A stretch of 64,000 nt of DNA from Bryum argenteum (GCA_037043015.1 CM073326.1:11974345-12038344), one strand, 5' to 3'. Positions 24,214 to 37,062 are shown, numbered from the stretch's first letter. A program made the numbers and translations. Notes: generated by a model not told the origin, from the letters alone.

Positions 24214-24471
24214 TTAACCCCTAAATTTCCTTGTTGCAAAACGGTCTAAGTCACAGAATCTGCCCTTCCTTTAGATGAAGCTCCAAAAATCTCAATCTAA
24301 GCATTATTCAAAAGACTCAATTGTAAGATCCCAGAGTTCACTTGACATTCTTCTCACATACCAAATTTGAACCGTTCATTCTTCCTCATTTGTGAGATTA
24401 TAATGGTCAAAGTTGGCTGAGTTTTTCTCCTGCAAAACCCGTTTCGGGTTTTAAGGAAAGTTAGGGGTTAA
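24214..24471 (-). mobile_element. Family A element, minus orientation, 258 bp
   Basis: TTAACCCCTAAATTTCCTTG at left and GGAAAGTTAGGGGTTAA at right, with the interior inverted relative to the four copies to the left. From here to 29 kb all five copies face this way. Confidence 0.9.
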
Positions 24472-25006
24472 AAACTAGCCGGTTGGTTGGTTTCCGTCTA
24501 AGTCGAGTTGCAGGACCATAGTAATAAAGCATCCATACTCGTGAACAAGGAGGATATGTGCTCGTGGACAACTCGAGATGATGCTGATGAGTTTGATCAT
24601 TTTGGATGACCCCTGAAAACGTTGAGGAGCCAATTCAACCAACCGGTTGGTTTGGTTGGTTTTGGTCGCGGTCCGATTTGAGCTGTCCGCCACCTGATCA
24701 ATACCTTAGTCAGTCTAGTCTGTCCACAAGTAGTTGTTGTTTCTTTTCGAGCACCTGGATGTTGATAACTTACAACAAAAAAAGATTAATTATTATACCA
24801 TCACTCTTTTCCGATTTCATGATTAATTCGGCTTTGGAGCTGTTTTTTCATCATTTTGCTGTGTCACTTTGCAGGGGGTGGGTGGACATGCAAACACCCA
24901 TCCTTACTACTCAAAGAGAAACAGAATGATATCACACAAGCTGCTTGCTACCTTGATCATTTGCTGGGGGAAGATAAGGTGTAATCGAGTGAAAATTGCA
25001 TTCCTT
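24472..25006. other. Spacer with repeated CCGGTTGG motif
   Basis: GCCGGTTGGTTGGTTT at about 24479 recurs near 24644 inside CCAACCGGTTGG, a 12-base palindrome. No gene is supported; the ORFs at 24475-24693 and 24606-24929 oppose each other. Confidence 0.4.
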
Positions 25007-25278
25007 TTAACCCCTAAATTTTCCTTGTCGCAAAACGGTCCAAGTCACAAAATTTGACCTTCCTTTAGATTAAGCTCAGAAAAATCTCAATCTAAAAATT
25101 ATTTAAAAGACTCAACCGTAAGATCTCAACGTTCACTTGACATTCTTCTCACGTACCAAATTTGAACCGTTCATTCTTCCTCGTTTGTGAGATTATAATG
25201 GTCAAAGTTGGCTGATTGTTTCTCTCCTGCGGGAACCTGCAAAACCCATTATGGGGTTTAAGGGAAGTTAGGGGTTAA
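25007..25278 (-). mobile_element. Family A element, minus orientation, 272 bp
   Basis: TTAACCCCTAAATTTTCCTT to AGGGAAGTTAGGGGTTAA, both ends intact. Confidence 0.9.
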
Positions 25279-26089
25279 GTAAGGTCGGTCGGAGCCCATC
25301 AGGAAGTTGGGAAGAAAGATGATTTTGGATTAAAAAAACGTTTGTCTACCGTCGAGTATCAGATCTCAAATTCATTCATTCATCGGACCCATTTTTGTGT
25401 CCACTTCAACATTTTAGGGTTCATAATAAAGCAAAGGATTGTGGAAAAGAAAGATGATTCGTTTCCAGTCACTCTCTGCCCAAGGAACTCTTTTGTTCGA
25501 ATGTCTTTCCAAACATGTGGTACAATGGTTTAACTTATTATGCACTGAAAAAGCCCAGTTAGGCAGGCAACAAAAGGCAACATACATAAATATTGTTCTC
25601 TGGCACTTAAAGAGTCGGACCATCCAACCTCGAGATGGATGCAATAACATAGTTTTTGGGTATGGGTGCTGCGACCTAACTTTGATTCCCGTCCTCCACA
25701 GGCTGAATGCCAGGTTCTACCCTCCACTTCATACATAAATAAGGATTTTTTTGCTTTCTAGAACCCACACTAATTCATGCAAGAATAACACCCTACTAAC
25801 ACTTGGATGCAAAAGTGTATGGTATTTCTAGAGTAATGGTATTGTACTATAATCTCTTCCTGCAATTGGTTTTTGCAGAGTGTAAGGCCAAGGGTGTCCT
25901 TTTGTAGGGGGGGGGGGTGTCCACTGTCCAATCAGGGTGTCTGGGATTTTTTTGCTGCAAAAGGTAGCCATTAATTAATAAGTTGCTACCTGCAGGGGTA
26001 CGCTATGCTTCGATCACTCTGTCTGGGTCCCCACATGCTGTCTATCCAACCCTTCAGTGTCAAGCCTGCTGCCTGCCGGTGCCATATTA
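25279..26089. other. Spacer, no supported gene
   Basis: Opposing ORFs at 25342-25738 lack any family resemblance. A G run lies at about 25908-25917. Confidence 0.4.
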
Positions 26090-26350
26090 TCAACCCCGGA
26101 ATTTTCCTTGTTGCAAAATGGTCTAAGTCACAAAAATTTGACCTTCCTTTAGATTAAGCTCAGAAAGTCTCAATCTGAGAATTTCGCAAAAGATTCAACC
26201 GTAAGATCTCAAAGTTCACTTGACATTCTTCTCACATACCAAATTTGAACCGTTCATTCTTCCTCATTTGTGAGATTATAATGGGTCAAAGTTGGCTGAG
26301 TTTTTCTCCTGCGAAACCCGTTTTGGGTCTTAAGGAAAGTTAGGGGTTAA
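26090..26350 (-). mobile_element. Family A element, minus orientation, 261 bp, left end decayed
   Basis: The left end is TCAACCCCGGAATTTTCC, with the TTAA and the TAAA part mutated. The right end AAGTTAGGGGTTAA is intact. Confidence 0.85.
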
Positions 26351-26605
26351 GCTTCAAATTTTTGAGCTTCTCTTCCTTATTCCCCATTGTCAAAGAGTTT
26401 TTTTATTCGCATTCAGTATCTAAATAATGCAGTTGTTGATATTTTTAGTTGTAATTTGATTCTCTTGTGGATTTGACTATGTTTTATGTTTTTAGCTATT
26501 TGGTCAATTTCATGAGCTAGAATTAAATGTTTGAATTGCGAGTTTAATCCACACATGCACATTTAGTAATGAAAATTTAAATTGTTGTATCTCCACCCAT
26601 CTCTT

Positions 26606-26721
26606 CACTAGTATTTCCACCAAGAATGTCTCGTTCCACCAAGAATGTCGTACTCCACTAAGCTTGATGATGCAATAAGTCATTGAGTTTGGTGGAAATA
26701 TCACACTTTTTTCCACTAGTG
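26606..26721. mobile_element. Possible short CACTA-like MITE
   Basis: CACTAGTATTTCCACCAA at left; the right end inverted reads CACTAGTGGAAAAAAGTGTG followed by a second copy of the TTTCCACCAA word. Flanking triplets CTT / ATT match at two of three bases only. Confidence 0.4.
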
Positions 26722-26824
26722 ATTGCCCAACGTAAAGTAAAGTGAGCCCTACTTCAACAACGTGCTAACACAAAGATTTGGTTGTGATAAAGAGAGGAAA
26801 ATTGTACCTCCCAAAGAACAGGCT

Positions 26825-27401
26825 GTAACCCCTAACTATCCTTACAAGCCGAGTAGGCTTTTGTGTTGTTTTGGCAGACTAGATGAAGGTGTTAAAATCT
26901 ATATTTTTGCCTAAGATTTTTACTCAATATTCCTTATACTACAAGGTGCATGTGCAAGAATTTGCAAAGTTAGGTTCCAATTTTGGAGTTCTTTAAGCAA
27001 ATTTTAGTGTTCACACCCTAGGCGGGCAAAAAATAATAATAAAATAAAATAAATTAGAGATTGAAATTTACTTTTGGATATATGTTCATAACCAGATCAC
27101 TATGTGAATTCCAAAGAACCCAAAGTCAAAAAGTTTACCAATTCTACAAGGGCAACCTTCAAACTTCATAAGAAAAGTAAAGTTTGAACTTTCATTAGAA
27201 ACTTTCGCACAAACTTTGAATGTTATGGTCTTATAAATGATGAACATCAAATTGAACATAGGCTTATTTATAAGATCTCACGGTTGGAAGTTTAAAAAAG
27301 TTAAAAAATTTGGGTCACACTCCCGGGAGTGCATAGAGGTAAAAATTTTGCACTTGTGAAATTTCAAGCTCCAATAACATACAAGGAAACGTATGGGTTA
27401 A
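26825..27401 (+). mobile_element. Family C element, about 577 bp
   Basis: Begins GTAACCCCTAACTATCCTTA and ends CGTATGGGTTAA. It aligns along its length with 32468-33069 (AGATGAAGGTGTT, TTTTTGCCTAA, GTTCATAACCA, GGAGTGCA). No ORF of note. Confidence 0.75.
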
Positions 27402-27431
27402 AATTCAAAGAGAAGTATATATAACATATCA

Positions 27432-27698
27432 TTAACCCCTAAATTTCCTTGTTGCAAACGGTCTTAGTCACAAAGTTTGACCTTCCTTTAGATTAAGCTT
27501 AAAAATCTCAATCTAAGCATTATTCAAAAGATTCAACCGTAAGATCTCAAAGTTCACTTAACATTCATCTCACAAACCAAATTTGAACCGTTCATTCTTC
27601 CTCATTTCTGAGATTATAATGGTCAAAGTTGGCTGAGTTTTTCTCCTGCGGGAACCTCCAAAACCCGTTTCGGGATCTTAAGAAAAGTTTGGGGTTAA
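27432..27698 (-). mobile_element. Family A element, minus orientation, 267 bp
   Basis: TTAACCCCTAAATTTCCTTG to AAAAGTTTGGGGTTAA. One base of the right terminal repeat has changed (TTAGGGG to TTTGGGG). It lies 31 bp beyond the end of the family C copy. Confidence 0.9.
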
Positions 27699-28790
27699 CA
27701 TGTGGACACCCATGTTACCCCAAAGACGGGGTTTACCCCGGAGAGAGGTGTATAGTCCAAAATACCATCCTTAGTTTGAGAATATTGCGACAAGGCCGGT
27801 TATCACGAGATAAACGAGTCTTGACAAAAAATAAAAGATGTTGCTTTGTCATGCAAGGACCTTCGAGTTTGTACTTATTCCCTATCATCCTATCAAAGAT
27901 GCATGCAAGCTTCGTCACCAATATGACACAAAAATGATGGTATCTTCAATTGCTCGCACTCAAGCCAAGTATGCACATCTATACAATACCGCGTACGTAC
28001 CAAAACTATGATGGACGATCAATCTAGAAAAAATAAAATAAAATAAAATAAAAAATCATCACACCGAACTTGATATCATTCCACATTGTGATGTTATGTT
28101 ACAAAACACTTTTCACATGTTTATGATACAAACGTTTTTCTTTAGAATTATACGATGGGGGGCTTTAAAGGGTGGTCGAACTCATTTCGTGACATTGAAC
28201 TTCTGCATGCAAAACTAAATGAACTGACCATTTCTATCCAACCTACTGCCAAATTGTATTGATTCACATGCCCCCTCCTGCAGGTACGTAATGAATTTCC
28301 AAAGTAAAAATTGACTTGAGTGTGTGTTTCTTCCGTGTGTCCAAAAAAGAAACGGAAAATTTCATTACATTGTTGATCCCGTAGAGGAGGTTATCGGTAA
28401 TTTTGCATGAGCGTTTTCCTTCTAGAACAGTAGAAATTGCAAGAATTCAAATGCATTTATTGCATTAGTAGAGTTTTGTCTCTAAGGGATGAGCTCTTTG
28501 TTATGACATAAAAGTGCCTAATAACTTCGTGTACCCAAAAAGTACTTAATAACTTCATGTCTCTATTGATACAAGTATCAATTTGTGTGCCTACCGTCTC
28601 TACTAATAAAGGTTTGAGAACAAAAGACAATCATAATAAATCGTAACATTATTTCAATAGGCACAACGTACACTAATGTTATAATTTTGGACACTATTTC
28701 TAGTATAAGTGTTGCACCACATACTATAATACTTGAATTTTGTGATGGGTTGTATGGATTTGCAACCAAAAATTATGTGAGGTTTTTAAT
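27699..28790. other. Spacer, no supported gene
   Basis: Opposing ORFs at 27629-27937 partly overlap the family A copy and are not genes. An (AAAAT)n run lies near 28028-28055. Confidence 0.45.
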
Positions 28791-29057
28791 TTAACCCCTA
28801 AATTTCCTTGTTGCAAAAGAGTCTAAGTCACAAAATTTGACCTTCCTCTACATTAAGCTCCAAAAATCTCAATCTAAGCATTTTTTAGAAGATTCAATTG
28901 TAAGATCTTAAAGTTAACTTGAAATCTTTCCACAAACCAAATTTGAATAGTCGATTTTTCTTCATTTGTGACATTATAATGGTCAAAGTTGGCTAAGTTT
29001 TTCTCGTGCAGGAACCTCCAAAACCCATTTCAGGTTTTAAGGAAATTTAGGGGTTAA
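28791..29057 (-). mobile_element. Family A element, minus orientation, 267 bp
   Basis: TTAACCCCTAAATTTCCTTG and AAGGAAATTTAGGGGTTAA are perfect inverses. Last of the eight-copy cluster. Confidence 0.9.
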
Positions 29058-30639
29058 GGTATAGAGTTGGATGCTTATTAGATTGTTGGATCAAAACACA
29101 ACCAACAAGAGAGGAGGCATTGCATTCTATAACAATTAGGAGGAAGTTGAAGTAGTAAGAGTTTTTTTTTGTAGTGTATCTCTTGGTAAGTTGCATCCTC
29201 TTGTTGAAAGTACAACTTAAAAGCGACCACATGTTTCTTGAAAAAAAATTTCTTAGTATCACGACAAACATAATCTTAAATTGCACCTTGCCTACATTTC
29301 AAATACACATTATAGTCGACTTCTATACTGTCACATACTTGGAGCAAACATCTTGAAGTTGTGCAATTTTGGGTACTTCTTTGTCTAAAGTGATTATTAG
29401 ATTTACCCTTTATTGCCACTGACAAGCATACGGATGTTCACGCTATGGACATAAGGTAGACCATGCTAAATCCGTGCATTTCAGGACTACACTACAATTG
29501 AAAAGTTGGAATATGTGAATCAATATTTTTCAATTATAAATAAGAAAAAATGAAGAAGTTTCCATATTTTTCTATATTTTTTAAGCACTTATAAAAATAA
29601 ATAAAAAATCCAAAAGTGACATGTACCACATTACCTAAAACCGTTCACATGCTCCATGTGCACACAAGACACATTCTTCTACATGAAATCTAGACAGTAG
29701 ATAAGAATCTAGAGTGGGTGGTTTAAGGAGATGCACGAATTTAGCATTGTCTACCTTATCACAGCCTTCTTGGCGGTAAAAGGTTCAACTCAACAATGAT
29801 TCAATCATTTCGATTGAATCAACCTCCCTCAAATGTTTGCACATTCCTCTAAATCTTTCACATGGCTACTATCCAAAATTTTAACGACAACATATCATAC
29901 AAGGGCATCACAATCGTCTACGAAAGACCGTTCTACTACTAAGGTTCACTACTTGAAAACGACGTAGGAAAAAAAATGGCTCCCTACACCTTCTTAACCC
30001 ACACGTTCATTACAACTTTGAAGCGAGATTCGACATGTACTCGCAATGAGGATTTTATGGCGTCATTTTAGAGCACCTATTTAAAATCCAACTTCAAAAA
30101 TTCATAACAAATCATAGGAGAGTCTAAAATTGATGATTCCACTTCCAATCGCACAAAAAATACTCACATTTTTTATTCGTGCCATTTTTTTTGAGCAGAG
30201 TACCTTAGTTGTCCAAGAAAGTAATGTCAATAACATGATTTAAATTCTTGCATGAGACTCTTTATGACATGTTGTACCTACAATAGCAAATGCCATGGAT
30301 CAACACCCATGGGCTACAATACCCGCATTATTATAGATATGGCTCGCGAAGGGATCAAGTACCATACAATGACATGATTTGCGCGATTTTCACTTATAAT
30401 TAATAAAGGAGTGGGTCACATTTTTTTGGACTGTACCAAAAGCACTAAGTGAAATTTAGACTTGACAAAATGATGTGAAAAATGTGCAAATGATGGACTC
30501 TAGTGGTTCACAAAGAGAAGGTTGTCAAATGATTTCAACTAATGCACTTGAAATCAACGAAGTACAAAGCACACTTCTCTAATTGCACCGCCCCCACCGA
30601 GGTCGGGACGATTTAAAATGCCCCTCTCTCGTAACTCGC
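29058..30639. other. Intergenic, dispersed-repeat remnants
   Basis: Part (30020-30160) resembles 4300-4430. No coding sequence is supported. Confidence 0.35.
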
Positions 30640-32190
30640 CAGGTATCGTCGGGTACCACCCGTTAGCCGGAAGTCCCCATTATTTTTTAGAAGTTTAAAA
30701 ATTCATTGTGAACTTAAAAATGCTCAAATTATAAGAACCGTAAAGTGTTTTGGAATCAGGTAATTGATCAATTCTTTCTTGTGGCAATATTCAACAAGTT
30801 TCAAGTAATTCATACACACCATCTAGTGTTGACTACTCTTACTTCTTGCTTCAGAATTCAGATACATTTTCAATTTGAAAGTTGTTCTTGGGTGCATTCT
30901 TGAGTGATCAAAAGATTATTCTCTCTTGTATTCTTAGGTTTGGAGTGATTTATCATTGAGTTCATAATCAAAACTCGAGGTGGAAAGTAGATCTTTGTTT
31001 GAACTTGAACTGGAAGAATCTGAGTTTGATAACGAGACTTGAGAGTTATCACTCTAATAGCCTCTTACTATCCTTCAAGTTCTTGTAGTAGTGTGGAAGG
31101 CCTTCATATGATTTAACCCCTAAACGCCCAAGGGGGGGTACAACTCCAAAAAGCTTGTAAAAACACTGATTTTTTCAAAACTGCGTAAAAAAATAAAAGA
31201 TGAAAATGGATAATCCAACTGTAGGATCTTCTTTGGAGCATGGCAATTGGGATGCCTACCAATTTACATGCCATTTGGAGCTATGAATTCCAAGATCCAT
31301 GCAAAAAAGGGTGAAAAATGCCCCCAAAAAAGGAGGGGCAGCAAGCATCACCCCACTTTAGGGGTGTAATACTTTTTTTGAGAGCCTCGGATAGAAATGA
31401 TTCCTTCTAAAGAAAGGAAGATAAGAGTGCATAGCAGAAGAATCCGAAAACAGAATGTGATTATTTTTTTGTTTTTAAATAGCGGCAATCCACCTTGCAA
31501 GGCAAGGTGGTGAAATTGTGGCCCACAATTCTCTTCCCGTTTCTCTTCCCTGCCTACCCAATTTCCAAGCAAAATTTTACATCCCAATGCAAAAACTTTC
31601 ATGCAAAAAGTCTACTGCTCCCTCTCACAACTTAAAAAATGCGATTTTTACTATTTACCCAAGTGCCCAACAGAGTAAACGTGACGAGGAGGCGGATAAA
31701 AAAAACCCCGGATGAAAAAATTATCGGATGAAAGCACGGCAGCAGTGCAAAGATGATGGTGTATATCCAGAATGTCAAAAAACAACACTTTGGGCGCTTA
31801 AGAGTTAAGAAATGTTTTAAAACTAATGATTAGGACTTATCAAGAAAATCATCCAAGCCAAAAAACATATCAATGCCTCAGCAAGTATATGCTCAAGTGT
31901 CCTAAAAAAATACTTTGGACGCTTATTTCTAATTTGCAATTTGAAATGTACTTTGTAACTAAAGCAAGAAGTAAGAGTAGTCAATGGTAGATGGTGTATG
32001 AAGTTCTTGAAACCCGTCGAATATTAATACAGAAATGAATTATTCGTTACCCTAGTATTGTAGTACACTCGAATATGATTCCAAAACACTTAATTTACGG
32101 TTCTCAAATCTGAGCATTTATTTTTGAGTTCACAATGAATTTTTAAACTTTTGAAAATAAATCCGCTAACTGGTGGTACCTGACTGGATG
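30640..32190. mobile_element. Fold-back structure with arms of about 230 bp
   Basis: The left arm at about 30640-30880 and the right arm at about 31940-32190 are imperfect reverse complements: GGTACCACCCGTTAGC against GCTAACTGGTGGTACC, CATTGTGAACT against AGTTCACAATG, GTAAGAGTAGTCAA inverted, and more. The loop carries the family B element at 31114-31808. No transposase frame is seen. Confidence 0.65.
31114..31808 (+). mobile_element. Family B element, 695 bp, inside the fold-back loop
   Basis: TTAACCCCTAAACGCCC at left; TTGGGCGCTTAAGAGTTAA at right. The right-hand 50 bases (AATGTCAAAAAACAACA) match the corresponding end of other B copies. The middle differs from the 982-bp copy, as in internally shuffled MITEs. 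Confidence 0.75.
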
Positions 32191-32467
32191 CAAAGACTTT
32201 GAGCATGTGCAACCTTACAAATAAGTTGGTAAAAAGAAAATTCATGTGCAAATATAGAAGAGGATAGGTCATTGAAACCTTTTGTAGAAGTTGATGAGGC
32301 TAGTCTTTCCAAATTTGGGGCAACTTCAAATTTGCCTATATTTTTTTCAAATTTTTCCTCAAGATTCCTCATAAATTTGTAGAATAATATAAATATTCTT
32401 GCAAATATTGATTGAATTGTGTATTTGAATCAAATTCCAAAACAAAAATTAGTATGCGTTATGTACC

Positions 32468-33069
32468 TTAACCCCTAACCATTCTTAGAGCCCAAAATGG
32501 GTTTTTGCAATTTGGGGCAGCCTAGATGAAGGTGTTGAAAGTAATGTTTTTGCCTAATATTTTATTGGGGGCTCCATATACTTGCAAAGTTTATGTGGTA
32601 AAATTTGCAAGGCCAAATTCCAATTTTTGAGTCCTTTGGGGCAATTTCCATGGTGCAAGCCAAGATTGGGCACTTTAGATTCAATTGTTTTTTGAATTTT
32701 TTTTGGAAATATGTTCATAACCATATCACTACTTGAGTTTTAAAGGGCCCTGTAGTCAGAACGTTTACCAAATTTGCGACAACAGCCTCCAAAAGTTCAA
32801 AAACAATCTACACAATGCCCAATAAAACTTAGGAGACAAACTTTGGATGCTATGATCTCTCAAATGGTAAACATCCAATGGTCTATTTTTGGAATAGTAG
32901 CTAAACATAGTCTAAGGTACATGATCTTATAGTCGAAAGTGTTAAAATACAAGAATTTAAAAAAGAAAAGAAAAAAAGTGGTCCGTAGCCGCAGGAGTGC
33001 ACAAAGGTAGAAAATCGCAATGTTGAGGTCTTAAGCTCCCTAAAACATGCACAGGCGGTTGAGGATTAA
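32468..33069 (+). mobile_element. Family C element, 602 bp
   Basis: Begins TTAACCCCTAACCATTCTTA and ends GCGGTTGAGGATTAA. Holds TATGATCTCTCAAATGGTAA and, further on, ATGATCTTATAGTCGAAAG, the family variant of the module shared with A and D. Confidence 0.75.
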
Positions 33070-33939
33070 GGAATGTACTAATTATTGAATGGATGAATAT
33101 TGCATCAAGGAAGTCAGGCAACCTCACTTCAACTAATCACCTAGAGTCTGTTAACTTTGAAGTAACATTGACTCGGAGTTTATTAATTGTGTGGTGGAAC
33201 TAGCTTATAGTATTAACTTAGAGTTAGATTTATTAATATGCGGATTTTTCTCTAAAATTATTAAAATGTAAAAGAGGGCCTAAATTTGTTTGAAAGTAAA
33301 TGACCTAGCCTAAGCACCTAGTGCTAACCCGAGCTGCTGCAACTAGGATTGGGGCCGGAGTTGTAGTGATTGGGAGGCCCCTACTAGTGCAACCAGGGTC
33401 TAGGGAGAAGTACCTATAAGCCATAATTGCAATAACTAAGTCCCAGAATGGTCCAATAACTCTACTTGGAAACTTTCGATATAGAAACCAATGGGCATGT
33501 TATGAAATATTATATAATATCATAAATTGACCTGAAACAATAGTTCACACAAAAATGATGCTGGAATCCCCCCAAAGATATAGTATAGAACCCAAGGATC
33601 ATGCCAAAATCCCAAAAGATTGTAAACTAGGTTGCCAATTTCATATTTGGAAAAAAAATAAAAATAAAAAATTCAATGAAGTGTGCTAAATTTGACATGT
33701 GTACAATACCCCAAGTGACACAAAAGACCCAAGAATCTTAGAATTTACGCAAATGAGACTTGGGTACTTAATAACTTCTACATTCAATATCCACATTGTA
33801 TGTTATTTCGTGCATCAAAATCCCATTGTACTCTTCTAAAAGTATATGTAGAGAATCAAGACATTTAATTGTACAACATAGGCAGATAAGCCAAAGTTAC
33901 AATCTCAATAGCCTTAATCTTACGCAAAAATATGCACAA
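33070..33939. other. Intergenic, nothing recognised
   Basis: AT-rich with only short unsupported ORFs. A GC-richer patch lies around 33325-33415 without an open frame of interest. Confidence 0.35.
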
Positions 33940-34165
33940 CTTTACTCCTAAACATTCAAGCCTATTCATAGCCAAAAAACACATTTTAAAAAAATAAATC
34001 ATCATGGCTGAAAATGAAGGTAAGCAATCAAGATCTCAACTATACAATCTTATAATAGACTTCTTGTTGGTCATATGGACCAAAAGTTGAGTCATGAAGC
34101 CTCATAAATTGCGAGATCATATCGTATCAATACTCAAAAACACATTTCAAAATGTCACCATGCAA
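33940..34165 (+). repeat. Family B fragment, left end only
   Basis: CTTTACTCCTAAACATTCAA, then about 200 bases following 7558-7770 (AGATCTCAACTATACAA, GGACCAAAAGTTGAGTCATG). No right end. Confidence 0.65.
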
Positions 34166-35637
34166 ATCAAGAATGGATGCTTGAAATAGAGTAGCGTACC
34201 AACATGAGTGCTCCTTAGGACATTCTCAATTTTGGAACAACAATGTACCTCTTCACCTTCATTTTGGAGGGGAATGAAAGTGTCCTGTAAATATGCGGGG
34301 TCACTACGCTAGAACTTACCCCAACCTAGTTGGCACAAATTACGGTTCCATAGTAACAACAAACTCTGCAGATGTGACAACCTCCACAAGGAACTAATGC
34401 AACAAATGTAACAGTCTCCGTCCGCATAGAACTGATGCCCTAGATGTAATAGTCTCCGCACTCCGCACAGAACCACCAAACTTTGTAGTTCCAACCATAT
34501 CCATAGTTGACCTTCTGAACTCTCGAGCTTCCAAGTTGGGGAAAACAAATCCACTAGCAGAGGAGGGGAAGTGACATGGCCGGGGGAAGTGGCATGGCTG
34601 GAAGAGTATAATCGCTATGTACTCTAGGGTTGGGGCGAAGAGTCGTTGCTACCCGACGAATCGTGACATTAGCGAGGCAATGAAACGCATTGATTGAGGA
34701 CACCCTTACTCTTGCACCCGCTTGATTGTACAGATCGAGCCCACAAATGGTGCAGTGGAATGTGGGCAACTACCATTCATGTCATTGCCATGCCAAAGTA
34801 ATAGCAGGACAATGGGAAATGAGAGACCATGAACAATGATTGTGGATGATGGTCAGGGTGTGTATGTAACTAACTCATCACATACATGGTCACCACTTCA
34901 GGGTACTCAGCAATCTCATACATTTCATTAACAAGTTGCAGACTTGTTAATAACCCTCCCACGAAGGTGCAGAGAACAAAGTAATTACACCCTGTGCTAC
35001 GGTGGAGCACAAAACACACTTTTTTGGGGACTTTTATTACTCATATTGAATTTTGTTCCGACCTATAAGTTGGCCCCCACCTTATACTAATATGTAGAGT
35101 GACCTGTAATAAATAAAAAAATCAGGATGCAAGTACTCAAACAATCTCTCCGTATACCAGAACCAATCCTCCTAAACTTACATACTAAAATTCTTAAACG
35201 CCCAGTTATATATCTCCTAAACTTACATACTAAATAGTCAGTTGTAGGTCCCTCTACCTGGATTTACTATCAAGTTCCCGAAGGTTAGTGAGAGTTTACT
35301 TGCATCAATATGATACTTCATTGATAGCTAGAATTATAGCTACTCATACAAGTTGCTTACTGATCTCTATATGAAATGCCTCTTGCTCCATCAGATAGCT
35401 AGCGTTCTTCATCGTAGCTATGATACATTCTTGATACTACCATGGAGAATAAACTTGAGGTCTTTCAAATACAGCAACTAAAAGGGAGTAATTATCAACC
35501 CTCGTAAAGCTTAGTTTCATCCTTCGATAAAATACCGGCCTGAATAAAAATAAAAACGTTGATCAATTGAAGCTTGTATTGATCATACCTCACTGCTCTG
35601 ATCTGATGTGGCTGGAAAAAGAAGGGAGCTCTTTCTT
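34166..35637. other. Intergenic, with repeated CTCCGCA segments
   Basis: Between 34370 and 34470 a segment with GTAACAGTCTCCG / GTAATAGTCTCCGCACTCCGC is loosely repeated. ORFs on the minus strand (34309-34554, 34554-34769) have no recognisable family. Confidence 0.35.
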
Positions 35638-37062
35638 TCAAGCTGCTTTTCGCCTTATGGATCGGCGAGCGAAGTGTGAAAAGACCAAGATAACGAAGCA
35701 AGCGACCCATGTAACACGACCACCGAGCACCTTCTGCGCCTCAACGATGTAGTAGTTCTTGGACTTGGTGGAGCCTAAGACCAAAATTGCTACCAGCAGA
35801 AACGATAACCCATACCGGCTTGCCACAGCTCCAAATGTTGGCTACACCCACCCATCAAACAATCATCACACCAGTTTAGTAAATTGTTGTTCAGAGCTCA
35901 AAAGATATATTCCTGAACGTTCTTCAAAAAGGGCCAGCAAGGACGCCAACTATAACATCAAAAGCTGAAATTCTTACATGCAATATGATATTTCAAAGTT
36001 ACGAGTGAGTGCAGCTAGTATGAATTCCTCGTTAGTCATGTAATAACCTCAAAACCCTAAAAGTCACAAGTTCGCTCCTTTTGGTAACAACGCCAATTCT
36101 ATATTGTTGCGATTACATGTGTAAGAGTTTCATGAGAATGATGATAACAACTATGAAAGAACTCCAAACTTAATTCAAGGCCAACGTAAATAGAGTGGTT
36201 GTTTGACCTATTCTTGAATCTTTAAAGACTAAAAAACATGACATCAATGGTGGGACTACTAACCCCTCTGACATGCAATCCTTTCAGGTACTCTAGAGGT
36301 ATCCATACAACAAGGTCCATCTGATAACAACCCTAAAGTACACAATTTTGCTCCTATTGTCATCTATGTAGTGCAGGCAATGCCAATTTTAGATTGTCTC
36401 GATTAGTGTACATTCCAAGTTGCAGTTTATCAACAGAAAGATGTTCCTCATGGTGGAGAGAGGAGTGATAAAAATATTTTGAGTAAGTAACAATCTTTAA
36501 CCCAAAGAGACAAAACTGTACATTGCTGCTCCTGTTATGTTATGAAGCATGAATTGCCACGATTGCTTGTTGGAACCATTCAATCAAAGAAAAGGAAAAA
36601 TTCTTCAAAGTGATAAAAGATATTGGGTTATGTAGAGAGAGAAAAAAAATAAGGAGAGGAGACGTTGGAGCTGATATCGAAGTTTCAGTAGGATGACCTA
36701 AAAGAAAACTAATTGAAAGAGCGAGCAGGATCGGGAGCAAAGGATCCGAAGGAATTTTGAAGGGGAAGGGATTGTAGGTGTGTTGTTACCTTCGGTTCTC
36801 CGTCGTAGCGGATGATCGAATCTGGTTTTCCCGAGTACGAGATCAAGGAAAGGCCATTTCTAGGGTTATAAAACTGCTCCACTCCGCGGCCCTGCGTGAG
36901 CGAGAAAGCGTAGAGGGCTTTCAATCGGCACTTGTTCATCAAATCCTCCAGATCGATCTGATTCTTCTCGTACCCCTCCCATGGCAACTTGAGCTTGTGC
37001 ACCGGGCCCTTCCCTCGGATGTAAACCTCCACTAAAACCCTGTCTTCCCCCCACTTCGACAT
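35638..37062 (-). CDS. Small membrane protein of unknown function, two exons, about 158 aa
   Basis: Exon 1 is 37062-36790 (91 codons), starting at ATG with MSKWGEDRVLVEVYIRGKGP. It ends DGEPK just before a donor (AAG then GTAACA). A second exon, 35841-35638, follows an acceptor (GGTGTAG), is in the same phase (0), and encodes PTFGAVASRYGLSFLLVAIL, a short polar link SKNYYIVEAQKV, then VTWVACFVILVFSHF and a basic tail RRSIRRKAA before TGA. That predicts a soluble N-terminal domain of about 90 residues and two C-terminal membrane helices (about 101-115 and 134-148) with basic residues after the last. Both exons look conserved, but I cannot name the family. Joining them rests on matching phase, strand and spacing (948-bp intron); an extra internal exon is possible. 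Confidence 0.6.

Noticed and set aside
25640..25705. tRNA-like B-box word (TTTGATTCCCG), possibly a SINE
   Set aside because: No matching A box or cloverleaf was found at the right distance, and no second copy was noticed.
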